Shown: positions 7,435 to 13,562, counted from the stretch's first letter. The stretch is DNA of 22,804 bases from an uncultured Oscillospiraceae bacterium (GCA_934591725.1 CAKTPR010000028.1:1-22804), one strand, 5' to 3'. The notes: generated by a model from the letters alone, not told the origin. Numbers and translations are program-made.

Positions 7435-7923
7435 CTACGCAGTTTCATAGTCTATGAAGCTCCTATATACCGTGCCGCAGGCGCGGCATTTGAGTGTGAC
7501 CCATATCCATGTAAAGACATTGCCGGTCTCCGCTGTTCCAAGCTCTTTGAGTTCTTCGGTATCCTCCGGGTACTCATACGTGACGTCAACGGAAAAGCTT
7601 GTGCCGCGGCATTTTATGCACTCAACGTTTTTGCTCTGCGTATGCGCAGGCTGCCCGCTCCCGCACTTTTCATATCCGTCGCAGTTGTTGTCAAAGACTG
7701 GAATATCTCTGCCGCACTTTTTGCAGCGGGCATTTAACGCCAGCCTGTCATTTTCCGGGAGCAGGTATAATTTAGAGAACACGCCGCGTTTGATCTCTCC
7801 CTCTGCAAATACTTCAAAGTCATGTGAAGCGCAGCAGGTAAGTGTTCCCTTTATAAGCTCATTGCCGTCTTTATTTTTTCGGCATGACACTTCAAAGAAC
7901 GGCCGTATCTTTTCAGGGATCAA
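7435..7923 (-). CDS. Zinc-ribbon protein, unknown function
   Basis: This is a 162-residue soluble protein with three CxxC pairs: C67-KK-C70, C102-IK-C105 and C146-RA-C149. Additional cysteines are C30-C31, C81 and C87. The pairs are arranged like one or two treble-clef or zinc-ribbon knuckles, so structural zinc binding is likely. An N-terminal beta-rich region (about 20-65) precedes them. I do not recognise the family. The start is a TTG at 7923, supported by GGAGGG six bases upstream. Its stop lies 27 bp before the ATG of the broken membrane gene, so the island genes are probably one transcript. Confidence 0.75.
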   Translation of the reverse strand: MIPEKIRPFFEVSCRKNKDGNELIKGTLTCCASHDFEVFAEGEIKRGVFSKLYLLPENDRLALNARCKKCGRDIPVFDNNCDGYEKCGSGQPAHTQSKNVECIKCRGTSFSVDVTYEYPEDTEELKELGTAETGNVFTWIWVTLKCRACGTVYRSFIDYETA

Positions 7924-8033
7924 GTCCTTCCCTCCTCGCTTGAACGGATTTCTATAACCTCAAATCACTTATATACTTGGTCAATAACTCTCGAAGCAAT
8001 TGTCTCCCATTGCGGATAAGCGCTGAGTATTTC

Positions 8034-8516
8034 TTAATAAGATCGCGTAAGTACGCCTCCGGGGATAGCTCCGCTGTCCCTTGTTTTTTGTGAACCTAAA
8101 GAAAACAGTCTGAAGTTTTCCCGAATACTTGGATCAGAGAAATAATCCGTATCTATCTTGGCGGCTAAAAACTCAATGAACTCTTTGGCATGATCCTGCA
8201 TTATCACCGCGGCCGCGCCGTATAAGTTGCTGCGCCAGATGTCAACCTGCATAAGCTCCTCATTTGTGCAGCGGCGGAACCGCTTCTTTTGAGGCAATGC
8301 CCCCGGCTGCTCGACTAATTTTATCAGTTCTTTAAAAGACAGCGGCGGCATCAGCTCGAACCCGCTTTCCTGTCCCCAGCCGAAATCATACAGTGCTCTT
8401 TTGCGGTATGTTTCTCCGGTTTCGGTGTTTATGTAAAGATCATCCTTAAGTCTGGCAAGCACTGTCCCCTCATACTCCGGTGAGAAATGAATAGTTATAT
8501 AAAAGTACCTCTTCAT
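8034..8516 (-). CDS. Hypothetical protein, paralogue B of the island, probably C-terminally truncated
   Basis: This 160-residue protein is homologous to the product of 6349-6813. Shared blocks are LYDFGWGQESGF (42-53) and LYGAAAVIMQDHAKEF (98-113). It has a longer charged insert between the blocks (about 70-95). After the TAA stop at 8036-8034 the same frame stays open for 22 more codons (to 7965) and reads EILSAYPQWETIASRVIDQV. This resembles the W-x2-I-A tail of paralogue A, suggesting a recent nonsense change or a small indel near the end. GGAG seven bases upstream supports ATG 8516. First gene of the island. Function unknown. Confidence 0.68.
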   Translation of the reverse strand: MKRYFYITIHFSPEYEGTVLARLKDDLYINTETGETYRKRALYDFGWGQESGFELMPPLSFKELIKLVEQPGALPQKKRFRRCTNEELMQVDIWRSNLYGAAAVIMQDHAKEFIEFLAAKIDTDYFSDPSIRENFRLFSLGSQKTRDSGAIPGGVLTRSY

Positions 8517-8556
8517 AAGCTTCTCCGCTCTTGCATATCTTCCGCCACCTTACCGC

Positions 8557-8597
8557 AAAACCCCGGTCCCGCGCCAAAAACGCAGGGCTGGGGTTTT
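8557..8597 (-). terminator. Intrinsic terminator after the metallopeptidase gene
   Basis: A 17-bp imperfect stem (8557-8573 with 8581-8597) encloses a 7-nt loop. The GC-rich core CCGGGG is followed by TTTT on the minus strand. It lies 15 bp after the stop of the gene at 8612-9316, and the plus strand also ends in TTTTT. Confidence 0.75.
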
Positions 8598-8611
8598 TAC
8601 TGCATATCCGT

Positions 8612-9316
8612 TTATCTTCTCCTGTCGCGGCTGCTGACCATGATGATAAGCCGCAGCAGCTGCATGAGCGTCACGGCAAGCGCCGCGACATAGGTCATCG
8701 CCGCCGCGCGCAGCACGCGGCGCGCGCCCGTAAGCTCGTCGCCGTACAGGATGCCCATGCTCTCTATCGTCTGCATCGCGCGGCTGCTGGCATTGAACTC
8801 CACCGGCAGCGTCACGAACTGGAACACCGCGCACAGGGCGAAGCACGCAACCCCTATATACGCCAGATATATGAAGTCCGGCGCGACGGAGCACAGCAGC
8901 AGCCCTGCGAGCACGAGCGGCCAAGAGAGCTTCGAGCCGAAGTTCGTGACCGGGATGATAGCCGAGCGTATCTTCACCGGCACATAGTCCTGCGCGTACT
9001 GTATCGCATGGCCGACCTCGTGGCACGCAACGCCGATAGCCGCCGTCGACGTGCCGTTATACACGTCCGCCGACAGGCGGATCATGTTCGCCTTGGGGTC
9101 GTAGTGGTCGGTAAGCTCGCCGTCTATCTGCTGTATGGCGACGTTCTGAAGCCCGTTCGCATCCAGCACGCGGCGCGCGGCCTGAGCTCCGGTCATGCCG
9201 CGGGAGTTCTGCTGGCGGGAATATTTATTATAGGTAGATTTCACATTCGCGCTTGCCCACATCGTGAAGAGCACCGCGGGCAGCACAAGGATTATATATG
9301 TCCAGTCGATATACAT
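8612..9316 (-). CDS. YugP-family membrane zinc metallopeptidase
   Basis: The 234-residue protein belongs to the neutral zinc metallopeptidase family typified by B. subtilis YugP. An N-terminal membrane helix (about 5-22) is followed by a domain carrying the HExxH motif HEVGHA (H99, E100, H103). Further hydrophobic segments lie at about 130-145, 150-170 and 210-228. The conserved block VEFNASSRAMQ (about 180-190) probably supplies the third zinc ligand. GGAGG upstream supports ATG 9316. It has its own promoter and terminator. Substrates are unknown. Confidence 0.9.
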   Translation of the reverse strand: MYIDWTYIILVLPAVLFTMWASANVKSTYNKYSRQQNSRGMTGAQAARRVLDANGLQNVAIQQIDGELTDHYDPKANMIRLSADVYNGTSTAAIGVACHEVGHAIQYAQDYVPVKIRSAIIPVTNFGSKLSWPLVLAGLLLCSVAPDFIYLAYIGVACFALCAVFQFVTLPVEFNASSRAMQTIESMGILYGDELTGARRVLRAAAMTYVAALAVTLMQLLRLIIMVSSRDRRR

Positions 9317-9330
9317 TGTTTTCCTCCAAA

Positions 9331-9346
9331 GGCGGACTTGTCCGCC
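9331..9346 (-). other. Small hairpin in the metallopeptidase 5' leader
   Basis: The palindrome GGCGGACTTGTCCGCC (7-bp arms, TT between) lies just upstream of the ribosome-binding site at about 9328. It may stabilise the mRNA or be an operator; nothing in the sequence decides which. Confidence 0.4.
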
Positions 9347-9372
9347 ATAAAAGCTTTTTCATTTCTGAAAAT

Positions 9373-9401
9373 ATTATACCCTTTTCTCTTTACGCGCGCA
9401 A
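9373..9401 (-). promoter_or_regulatory. Promoter of the metallopeptidase gene
   Basis: On the minus strand TTGCGC (9401-9396), a 17-bp spacer and TATAAT (9378-9373) lie about 57 bp before the start codon. Confidence 0.65.
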
Positions 9402-9457
9402 GCGGCACAGCGCGCCGTCTGCCGCATTTTGCGCTTCCGTCTTGTAATATTAAGGAA

Positions 9458-9592
9458 ATGTTCACAGCTCCCGCTGCAATAACGACCGGCCTTTCGGACG
9501 GAGAGAATGTCGAAGTCCTCTCCGGGCTATCCGAGGGCGACACGGTATACTACCGCTACGCGGATATGCTGGAATACAGCTTTGTGAGATGA
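9458..9592 (+). pseudogene. 3' relic of an RND/HlyD-type efflux periplasmic adaptor gene
   Basis: An isolated 44-codon frame ends with VEVLSGLSEGDTVYYRYAD followed by LEYSFVR. TTGLSDGENVEVLSGLSEGD matches the C-terminal beta domain of membrane-fusion (MacA/HlyD-like) adaptor proteins, where such a phrase closes a protein of roughly 400 residues. No adaptor sequence is seen upstream on this strand. No partner ATPase or permease is nearby. It is best read as the leftover end of a deleted gene. Confidence 0.65.
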
Positions 9593-9594
9593 AC

Positions 9595-9624
9595 AATGCC
9601 CCGCCGGTTTCCCGGCGGGGCATT
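9595..9624. terminator. Hairpin terminator between the adaptor relic and the sortase gene
   Basis: A perfect 13-bp stem (9595-9607 with 9612-9624) with a TTTC loop and a CCCCGCCGG core. It starts 3 bp after the relic's stop and about 20 bp after the sortase stop on the other strand. The T tract is weak both ways. It may have been the original terminator of the efflux operon. Confidence 0.7.
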
Positions 9625-9645
9625 AGCCTGTTTATCAGCTTTTCC

Positions 9646-10428
9646 TCAGTGGATCTGTACCAGCTTGCCGACGACGACATAGCGTCCGTCATCGATCTCA
9701 TAGGTGCAGGTCGAGAGAGTGACGACCTTGTCCTCCGCCGAGACTTCAACGTCGGACTTGAAGGTGGACATGGACTTGATAGTCTCGATATAGTGCAGGA
9801 ACTGCTCGTCCTCATCGAAGGTGTTGGCATACGCGAAGGACGTAGGCTCGGTCACAAAGCCCGCGATCAGGTCGAGACGGTAATGATAGTTCTCGGTGCT
9901 GATGTAAAGGCAGGGGTGATCGGGATAATAGCTCTCATCGCGGTAGTCTCTGAGGCTTGCGAACATTGAGCCGTCGTTCATGTTATGGCCGTAGACGAGC
10001 GTGTTCTTATCCGAGAAGTCAGACGCGCACTTGGTGTCGATAAAGATAGTGCCGTTTGCATTATAGGACTCATCATAAAGATGGTCGAGGTACCAGAAGT
10101 TATTGTCGGTATAGGCGATGGGGTAATTGATCTTCGTATTCGGGGAATATATCCAGCCAACGACATCGGGGTACTGCGCATGCAGAGCCGCAATATCCAC
10201 ATCGATGGGCGAGACCTCAGGGTCGATACCGTCGCCGACATCGGCGGAGGGCACAGGCGTCGGGGAGGCTGAGGTAGTATTCGTGAACTGCTGGGTAAGA
10301 TCGGTATAAGACTTCTCGGCCTGCTTATAGCCGTTTATGGTGGAGACGATCTTATACGCGCTGAAGCCAAACACGCCGATGAAAACGACGCACAGAACTA
10401 TGAGAATTATTTTAACGGGCTTTTTCAA
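9646..10428 (-). CDS. Class B-type sortase
   Basis: Sortases are cysteine transpeptidases that attach LPxTG-like or NPxTN-like proteins to peptidoglycan at the outer face of the membrane. The 260-residue protein has an N-terminal membrane anchor (about 6-25) and a Ser/Thr/Pro-rich linker (about 48-75). The sortase fold follows, with catalytic H148 in TLVYGHNM, C241 in VVTLSTCTYE and R249 in DDGRYVVVG. VGWIYSPNTKINYPIAYTDN (90-109) is the typical class B N-terminal block. The start is TTG 10428, with AAGGA about 11 bases upstream and no better in-frame start. No substrate or pilin gene adjoins it, so its targets lie elsewhere. Confidence 0.93.
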   Translation of the reverse strand: MKKPVKIILIVLCVVFIGVFGFSAYKIVSTINGYKQAEKSYTDLTQQFTNTTSASPTPVPSADVGDGIDPEVSPIDVDIAALHAQYPDVVGWIYSPNTKINYPIAYTDNNFWYLDHLYDESYNANGTIFIDTKCASDFSDKNTLVYGHNMNDGSMFASLRDYRDESYYPDHPCLYISTENYHYRLDLIAGFVTEPTSFAYANTFDEDEQFLHYIETIKSMSTFKSDVEVSAEDKVVTLSTCTYEIDDGRYVVVGKLVQIH

Positions 10429-10463
10429 AAACTTCGCCGTCCTTTACATCAAGAATTTATCAT

Positions 10464-10492
10464 ATTATACAGCAAAGCTCCCCAAAAGAAAA
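10464..10492 (-). promoter_or_regulatory. Candidate promoter of the sortase gene
   Basis: A perfect TATAAT (10469-10464, minus strand) lies 36 bp before the TTG start. The -35 region (TTTTCT, 17 bp away) is poor and overlaps the T tract of the metQ terminator. Confidence 0.5.
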
Positions 10493-10518
10493 GCCCCCAT
10501 TTATTCATAAATGGGGGC
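10484..10518 (-). terminator. Intrinsic terminator of the metNIQ operon
   Basis: A perfect 11-bp stem (10493-10503 with 10508-10518; GCCCCCATTTA) with a TTCA loop is followed on the minus strand by TTTTCTTTT. It lies about 38 bp after the metQ stop. Confidence 0.92.
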
Positions 10519-10556
10519 GAGGGATTAAGTCTTATTAAGATTTGCGCTGTGCTCGA

Positions 10557-11375
10557 TCAGAAGAGAGCAACGACGGAGCCGTCGTAGGTCTCGGTGATGA
10601 ACTGCTTGACAGCGTCAGACTGGAGAGCCTTGACGAGAGCCTGGATCTTCTCGCTGTTCTCATCGCCTGCGCGGACTGCGACTACGTTTGCATAGGTATC
10701 GGCAGCTTCACTGTCGGTGTTCTCGGTTGCGAGAGCGTCCTTAGCAACGCTGTAGCCTGCCTCAAGGGCGTAGTTGCCGTTGATGACGGCGATGGTGCCT
10801 TCGTCGCTGTTCTTGAGCTGTGCGGGAACGGTGTCAGCCTGGACAGCCTGGATATCATAGCCGTGGTCGTCAACGATGTCGAGAACGGTAACGCCCTTTT
10901 CAAGGGAAGCGTCCTCGGGCAGCTCTATCAGGCCTTCCTGCTGGAGAAGGAGAAGAGCGCGGGTGCCGTTGCTGTCGTCAGCGGGGATGATGATGGTTGC
11001 GCCTTCGGGAACTTCGGAGATGCTGGAAACGCCGTTGCCGTAGATGCCGAACGGCTCATAGTGGATAACTGCCGCGGAGACGAGGTCGGTGCCGTTGGAC
11101 TCATTGTAGCTGTTGAGGTAGGGGCGGTGCTGGAAGTAGTTTGCATCGAGAGTGCCTTCGGCAAGAGCCTGGTTGGGCAGGACGTAATCGTCATAGATAA
11201 CGATGTTCAGGGTGTAGCCCTCTTTTGCGAGAGCGTCCTTGACCTGCTCGAGGATCTCGGCATGAGGAACTGCGGTCGCACCGACGGTGATCTCGGACTT
11301 TGCTGAGGAGGAGCCGCATGCGGCAAGGCTGAATACTGCTGCGAGGGTCAGGATAAGAGCAATGATCTTTTTCAT
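10557..11375 (-). CDS. metQ: Methionine ABC transporter substrate-binding lipoprotein MetQ
   Basis: MetQ is the NLPA-family lipoprotein that captures D/L-methionine outside the membrane and delivers it to MetNI. The 272-residue protein has a lipoprotein signal peptide with lipobox LAAC (C20), so the mature protein is lipid-anchored. The family pattern is clear: EITVGATAVPHAEILEQVK (28-46), then NQALAEGTLDANYFQHRPYL, and FGIYGNGVSSISEVPEGA, which resembles the FGIYS-K-EL-DG-TI region of homologues. AGGAG upstream supports ATG 11375. It is the last gene of metN-metI-metQ, separated from metI by 151 bp that contain a possible short ORF. A strong terminator follows. Confidence 0.95.
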   Translation of the reverse strand: MKKIIALILTLAAVFSLAACGSSSAKSEITVGATAVPHAEILEQVKDALAKEGYTLNIVIYDDYVLPNQALAEGTLDANYFQHRPYLNSYNESNGTDLVSAAVIHYEPFGIYGNGVSSISEVPEGATIIIPADDSNGTRALLLLQQEGLIELPEDASLEKGVTVLDIVDDHGYDIQAVQADTVPAQLKNSDEGTIAVINGNYALEAGYSVAKDALATENTDSEAADTYANVVAVRAGDENSEKIQALVKALQSDAVKQFITETYDGSVVALF

Positions 11376-11447
11376 TTTTAATTTCTCCTTTAATCAGATA
11401 ATTGATGGTTTGTTGGTTTGTGTGATGTGTTTTTCCTTTTCTGCGAT

Positions 11448-11501
11448 TCAACAAGCGGCGGAGGGCCGCATTCGCAGGACATACAACTCAGGAAAGTTCA
11501 T
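11448..11501 (-). CDS. Possible 17-codon ORF in the metI-metQ gap
   Basis: ATG 11501 is preceded by GGAGGT with 7-nt spacing, a very good ribosome-binding site. The frame encodes MNFPELYVLRMRPSAAC and ends in TGA. The sole Cys is the last residue before the stop. It lies 25 bp after metI and 72 bp before metQ, in a gap with no promoter that I can see. It may be a translated leader that tunes metQ or protects the mRNA, or it may be chance. Too short for any family call. Confidence 0.4.
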   Translation of the reverse strand: MNFPELYVLRMRPSAAC

Positions 11502-11521
11502 ACTTTTTACCTCCGTACCGG

Positions 11522-11539
11522 GCGCATCACTTGATGCGC
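11522..11539. repeat. 18-bp palindrome over the metI stop codon
   Basis: GCGCATCA-CT-TGATGCGC is a perfect inverted repeat with 8-bp arms and only two central bases, containing the metI TGA. It has no T tract. It could slow 3' exonucleases or reduce read-through into metQ; it may be coincidence. Confidence 0.4.
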
Positions 11540-12204
11540 TTATCTGTTTTACGGGCTATATATGTTCCCACTATCTGGATTATCTGAACTATAACGACCG
11601 TCAGCAGGACGCATATCCAAGTGATATCGTCGTTGCTTCTCTGGTGGCCGTAGATGATGGCGATCTGGCCGAGGCCGGTGCCGCCGATGGTGGCAGCCAT
11701 GGCCGAGTAGCCGAGAATCGTGACCATCGAAATGACCGCGCCCTGGATGAGAGCGGGCTTTGCTTCGGGCAGCAGCACATGGGTGACGATCTGCATATTC
11801 GTGCAGCCCATCGACTGCGCCGCTTCAATGACGCCGAAGCCGACTTCCTTGACGGAGCTTTCGACCATGCGCGCCACATATGGGGCGGCGGCGATAACTA
11901 GCATCACGATGACCGCGCCGTTGCCGAGGCTGGTGCCGACAACGAACTTTGCGACCGGCAGCATGGCGACCATGAGGATGATGAACGGGATGCTGCGGAA
12001 GAAGTTCACGACGAAGCCGAGGATGCGGTTGACCCAAGGGGTCGGGCGGATGCCGTTGGCGTCCGTGACGGAGAGGATCACGCCGAGGGGAAGTCCGATC
12101 ACATAGGCGATCGCGGAGGAGATAAGAGTCATGTATATGGTTTCCCATACGCCGAGCTGGATAAGGCCGTTGTTCCAGAGCTTATAAAACATTTCGGAAA
12201 GCAT
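11527..12204 (-). CDS. metI: Methionine ABC transporter permease MetI
   Basis: MetI is the membrane subunit of the MetNIQ importer. The protein has 225 residues from ATG 12204 and about five transmembrane helices. The permease EAA loop is visible as VIEAAQSMGCTNMQIVTHVLLP, which contacts MetN. VNFFRSIPFIILMVAMLP and GYSAMAATIGGTGLG are typical of the family. The longer frame from 12222 would overlap metN. ATG 12204 is preferred because it shares one base with the metN stop (TAATG) and has AGGAGG eight bases upstream, inside metN. Translation is therefore coupled to metN. Confidence 0.95.
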   Translation of the reverse strand: MLSEMFYKLWNNGLIQLGVWETIYMTLISSAIAYVIGLPLGVILSVTDANGIRPTPWVNRILGFVVNFFRSIPFIILMVAMLPVAKFVVGTSLGNGAVIVMLVIAAAPYVARMVESSVKEVGFGVIEAAQSMGCTNMQIVTHVLLPEAKPALIQGAVISMVTILGYSAMAATIGGTGLGQIAIIYGHQRSNDDITWICVLLTVVIVQIIQIVGTYIARKTDKRIK

Positions 12205-13193
12205 TACTCTTCCTCCTTCCATGTGACGGGGCTGCTCCTGAGCCAGACGAGGATCTTGTCTGCCTGACGCTCATCGCTGGGCAGCTCGATTATCATGTGG
12301 CCGTATATCGCGCCGTCGAATTCGCGGGTATCGGCAAAGATTATATTCACCGGAGCCTGACACTCGAGCACGAGCTTGGAGATGAGCGGCTCCTGGGAGT
12401 ACTGACCGTTGAAGATGAGACGGAGCTTCTTGCCGCCGGTGGTGTCGAGCGCCGCGCGATCCTGCGGGATGATGAGCTCGCGCGCGATCTCGGACTGGGG
12501 ATTGGTGAACACGTCGCTGACCTTGCCCTCTTCGGCGATGCGGCTCTGGTCGATGACGGCGACGCGGTCGCATATCTGGTCGATGACCTTCATCTCATGC
12601 GTGATGACGATTATCGTGACGCCGAGGGACTGGTTTATCTCACGCAGCAGCTCGAGTATCGAGCGGGTGGTGTTCGGGTCAAGCGCGCTTGTCGCCTCGT
12701 CGCACAGGAGGTAGCGCGGGTTCGTCGCAAGCGCTCTCGCGATGGCGACGCGCTGCTTCTGGCCGCCGGAGAGCTGCGCGGGATAGGCGTTTGCCTTGCT
12801 CTCAAGGCCGACGAGCTTCAGCAGCTCAAGCGCGCGCTTCTTCGCTTCGCCGCTCTTCGTGCCTGACATCTCAAGCGGGAAGCAGACGTTTCTCAGAACG
12901 CTGCGCTGCTCAAGGAGGTTGAAGCCCTGGAAGATCATCGAAATGCTGCGGCGCATTTCCAGCAGCTCCTTACGGGGAAGGACGGTCATGTCCTTGCCGT
13001 CGATAATAACGTGGCCGGAGGTGGGGCGCTCAAGGAGGTTTATGCAGCGCACCAGAGTGCTCTTGCCTGCGCCGGACAGACCGATGATGCCGAATATCTC
13101 GCCGTCGTTTATGGTAAGGTTAATGTCGCGCAGAGCCTCGACCGTACCGGAGGCTGAGGAAAATGTTTTGCTCAGATCCTTGATCTCTATCAT
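12204..13193 (-). CDS. metN: Methionine ABC transporter ATP-binding protein MetN with NIL domain
   Basis: MetN hydrolyses ATP to power methionine import. It has 329 residues. Walker A is GLSGAGKS (38-45), the signature LSGGQKQ is at 141-147, and Walker B plus D-loop is LLCDEATSALDP (162-173). A C-terminal NIL domain (about 245-329) corresponds to the part of MetN that binds methionine and trans-inhibits transport. This separates it from generic amino-acid ATPases. The open frame runs upstream to 13301, but the family N-terminus MIEIKDLSKTF begins at ATG 13193, preceded by AGGAAG. The frame upstream of it is leader RNA, including a terminator hairpin and the end of a Met-rich ORF in another frame. 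Confidence 0.95.
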   Translation of the reverse strand: MIEIKDLSKTFSSASGTVEALRDINLTINDGEIFGIIGLSGAGKSTLVRCINLLERPTSGHVIIDGKDMTVLPRKELLEMRRSISMIFQGFNLLEQRSVLRNVCFPLEMSGTKSGEAKKRALELLKLVGLESKANAYPAQLSGGQKQRVAIARALATNPRYLLCDEATSALDPNTTRSILELLREINQSLGVTIIVITHEMKVIDQICDRVAVIDQSRIAEEGKVSDVFTNPQSEIARELIIPQDRAALDTTGGKKLRLIFNGQYSQEPLISKLVLECQAPVNIIFADTREFDGAIYGHMIIELPSDERQADKILVWLRSSPVTWKEEE

Positions 13194-13212
13194 TGAGCCG
13201 CTTCCTTTCAAC

Positions 13213-13255
13213 AAAAAACCGGACTTGGAAAACTCACTTTGTTTTCCAAGCCCGG
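13213..13255 (-). terminator. Intrinsic terminator just upstream of metN (proposed attenuator terminator)
   Basis: A 15-bp stem with one G-U pair (minus strand 13255-13241 with 13233-13219; CCGGGCTTGGAAAAC and GTTTTCCAAGTCCGG) has a 7-nt AAAGTGA loop and is followed by six T (13218-13213). It lies between the leader ORF and metN, 20 bp before the metN start. Because the only strong promoter is upstream of it, it must be read through for metN expression. Confidence 0.93.
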
Positions 13256-13272
13256 TGTTAATCACGTTCTTA

Positions 13273-13383
13273 TCAGGCGGGTATGAAACAAGGCGAGTCA
13301 CATTTTTGCGCGCGCATCATCATGCACATGCTGAACATGCACATCATACCCATCATCATGCTGTTGGCGGTGAACTTACGCAT
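13273..13383 (-). CDS. Methionine-rich leader peptide of metNIQ
   Basis: This 36-codon ORF runs from ATG 13383 to a tandem TGA-TAA stop at 13275. Eleven residues are Met (1, 9-11, 13, 14, 16, 19, 21-23) and four are Cys (15, 20, 28, 32). The core 9-23 reads MMMGMMCMFSMCMMM, and the rest is unremarkable. AAGGAG lies 11 bases before the start, and a consensus promoter lies just upstream. The ORF ends 80 bp before metN, with a terminator between. Such enrichment for the very amino acid imported by the downstream operon is the hallmark of leader-peptide attenuation (trp, his, leu leaders). A metal-binding Met/Cys peptide is the alternative; the downstream terminator and operon identity favour the leader role. 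Confidence 0.85.
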   Translation of the reverse strand: MRKFTANSMMMGMMCMFSMCMMMRAQKCDSPCFIPA

Positions 13384-13417
13384 ATGACCCGTGTCTCCTT
13401 CTTTCTTTGATGGTGTG

Positions 13418-13446
13418 ATTATATAACCGGTTTTTTCCGTTGTCAA
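13418..13446 (-). promoter_or_regulatory. Consensus sigma-A promoter of the metNIQ leader
   Basis: On the minus strand a perfect TTGACA (13446-13441) and a perfect TATAAT (13423-13418) are separated by exactly 17 bp. Transcription should start near 13411. Such a strong constitutive promoter fits control by attenuation after initiation. The stretch 13447-13562 between it and the feo operon holds no gene or strong terminator that I can see. Confidence 0.93.
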
Positions 13447-13562
13447 CAGGAAATTGCAAACTCTCCGAAAATAACAGAAAGCCTATCTGCTCACTCGGAT
13501 TATATGTCACAATTCACAAAGCCGGTGCCTCGTATTTGGCGATTCTGCGAGAGCGCCGCCCA

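Larger units (their letters stand above)
13194..13411 (-). promoter_or_regulatory. metNIQ leader: proposed methionine-responsive transcription attenuator
   Basis: About 218 nt separate the predicted transcription start (near 13411) from the metN ATG. On the minus strand it holds, in order: a ribosome-binding site; a 36-codon ORF with 11 Met codons; segment 1 (13351-13344, GGGTATGA); segment 2 (13297-13279), whose 3' part TCATACCC is fully complementary to segment 1; segment 3 (13244-13233, AAACAAAGTGAG), which can pair with CTCGCCTTGTTT of segment 2 (10 Watson-Crick pairs, one G-U, one mismatch); and the terminator that contains segment 3. Stalling at Met codons would mask segment 1 and free segment 2 to pair with 3. 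Reaching the stop codon would mask segment 2 and let the terminator form. The T-box consensus AGGGTGG is absent. The mechanism is inferred. Confidence 0.72.

Noticed and set aside
8531..9592. Long plus-strand frame (353 codons) opposite the metallopeptidase
   Set aside because: Its Arg/His-rich product is the antisense shadow of a clear HExxH protease gene. Only its last 44 codons resemble a real protein, and these are reported as a relic.
13273..13383. Met/Cys-rich ORF as a copper- or iron-binding peptide belonging to the feo operon
   Set aside because: It has its own perfect promoter after feo and is followed by a terminator directly before metN. This is less likely, though not excluded.
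13194..13411. S-box (SAM) or T-box riboswitch upstream of metN
   Set aside because: The leader lacks the T-box consensus AGGGTGG, and no multi-stem S-box core was seen. A translated Met-rich ORF explains the region better.
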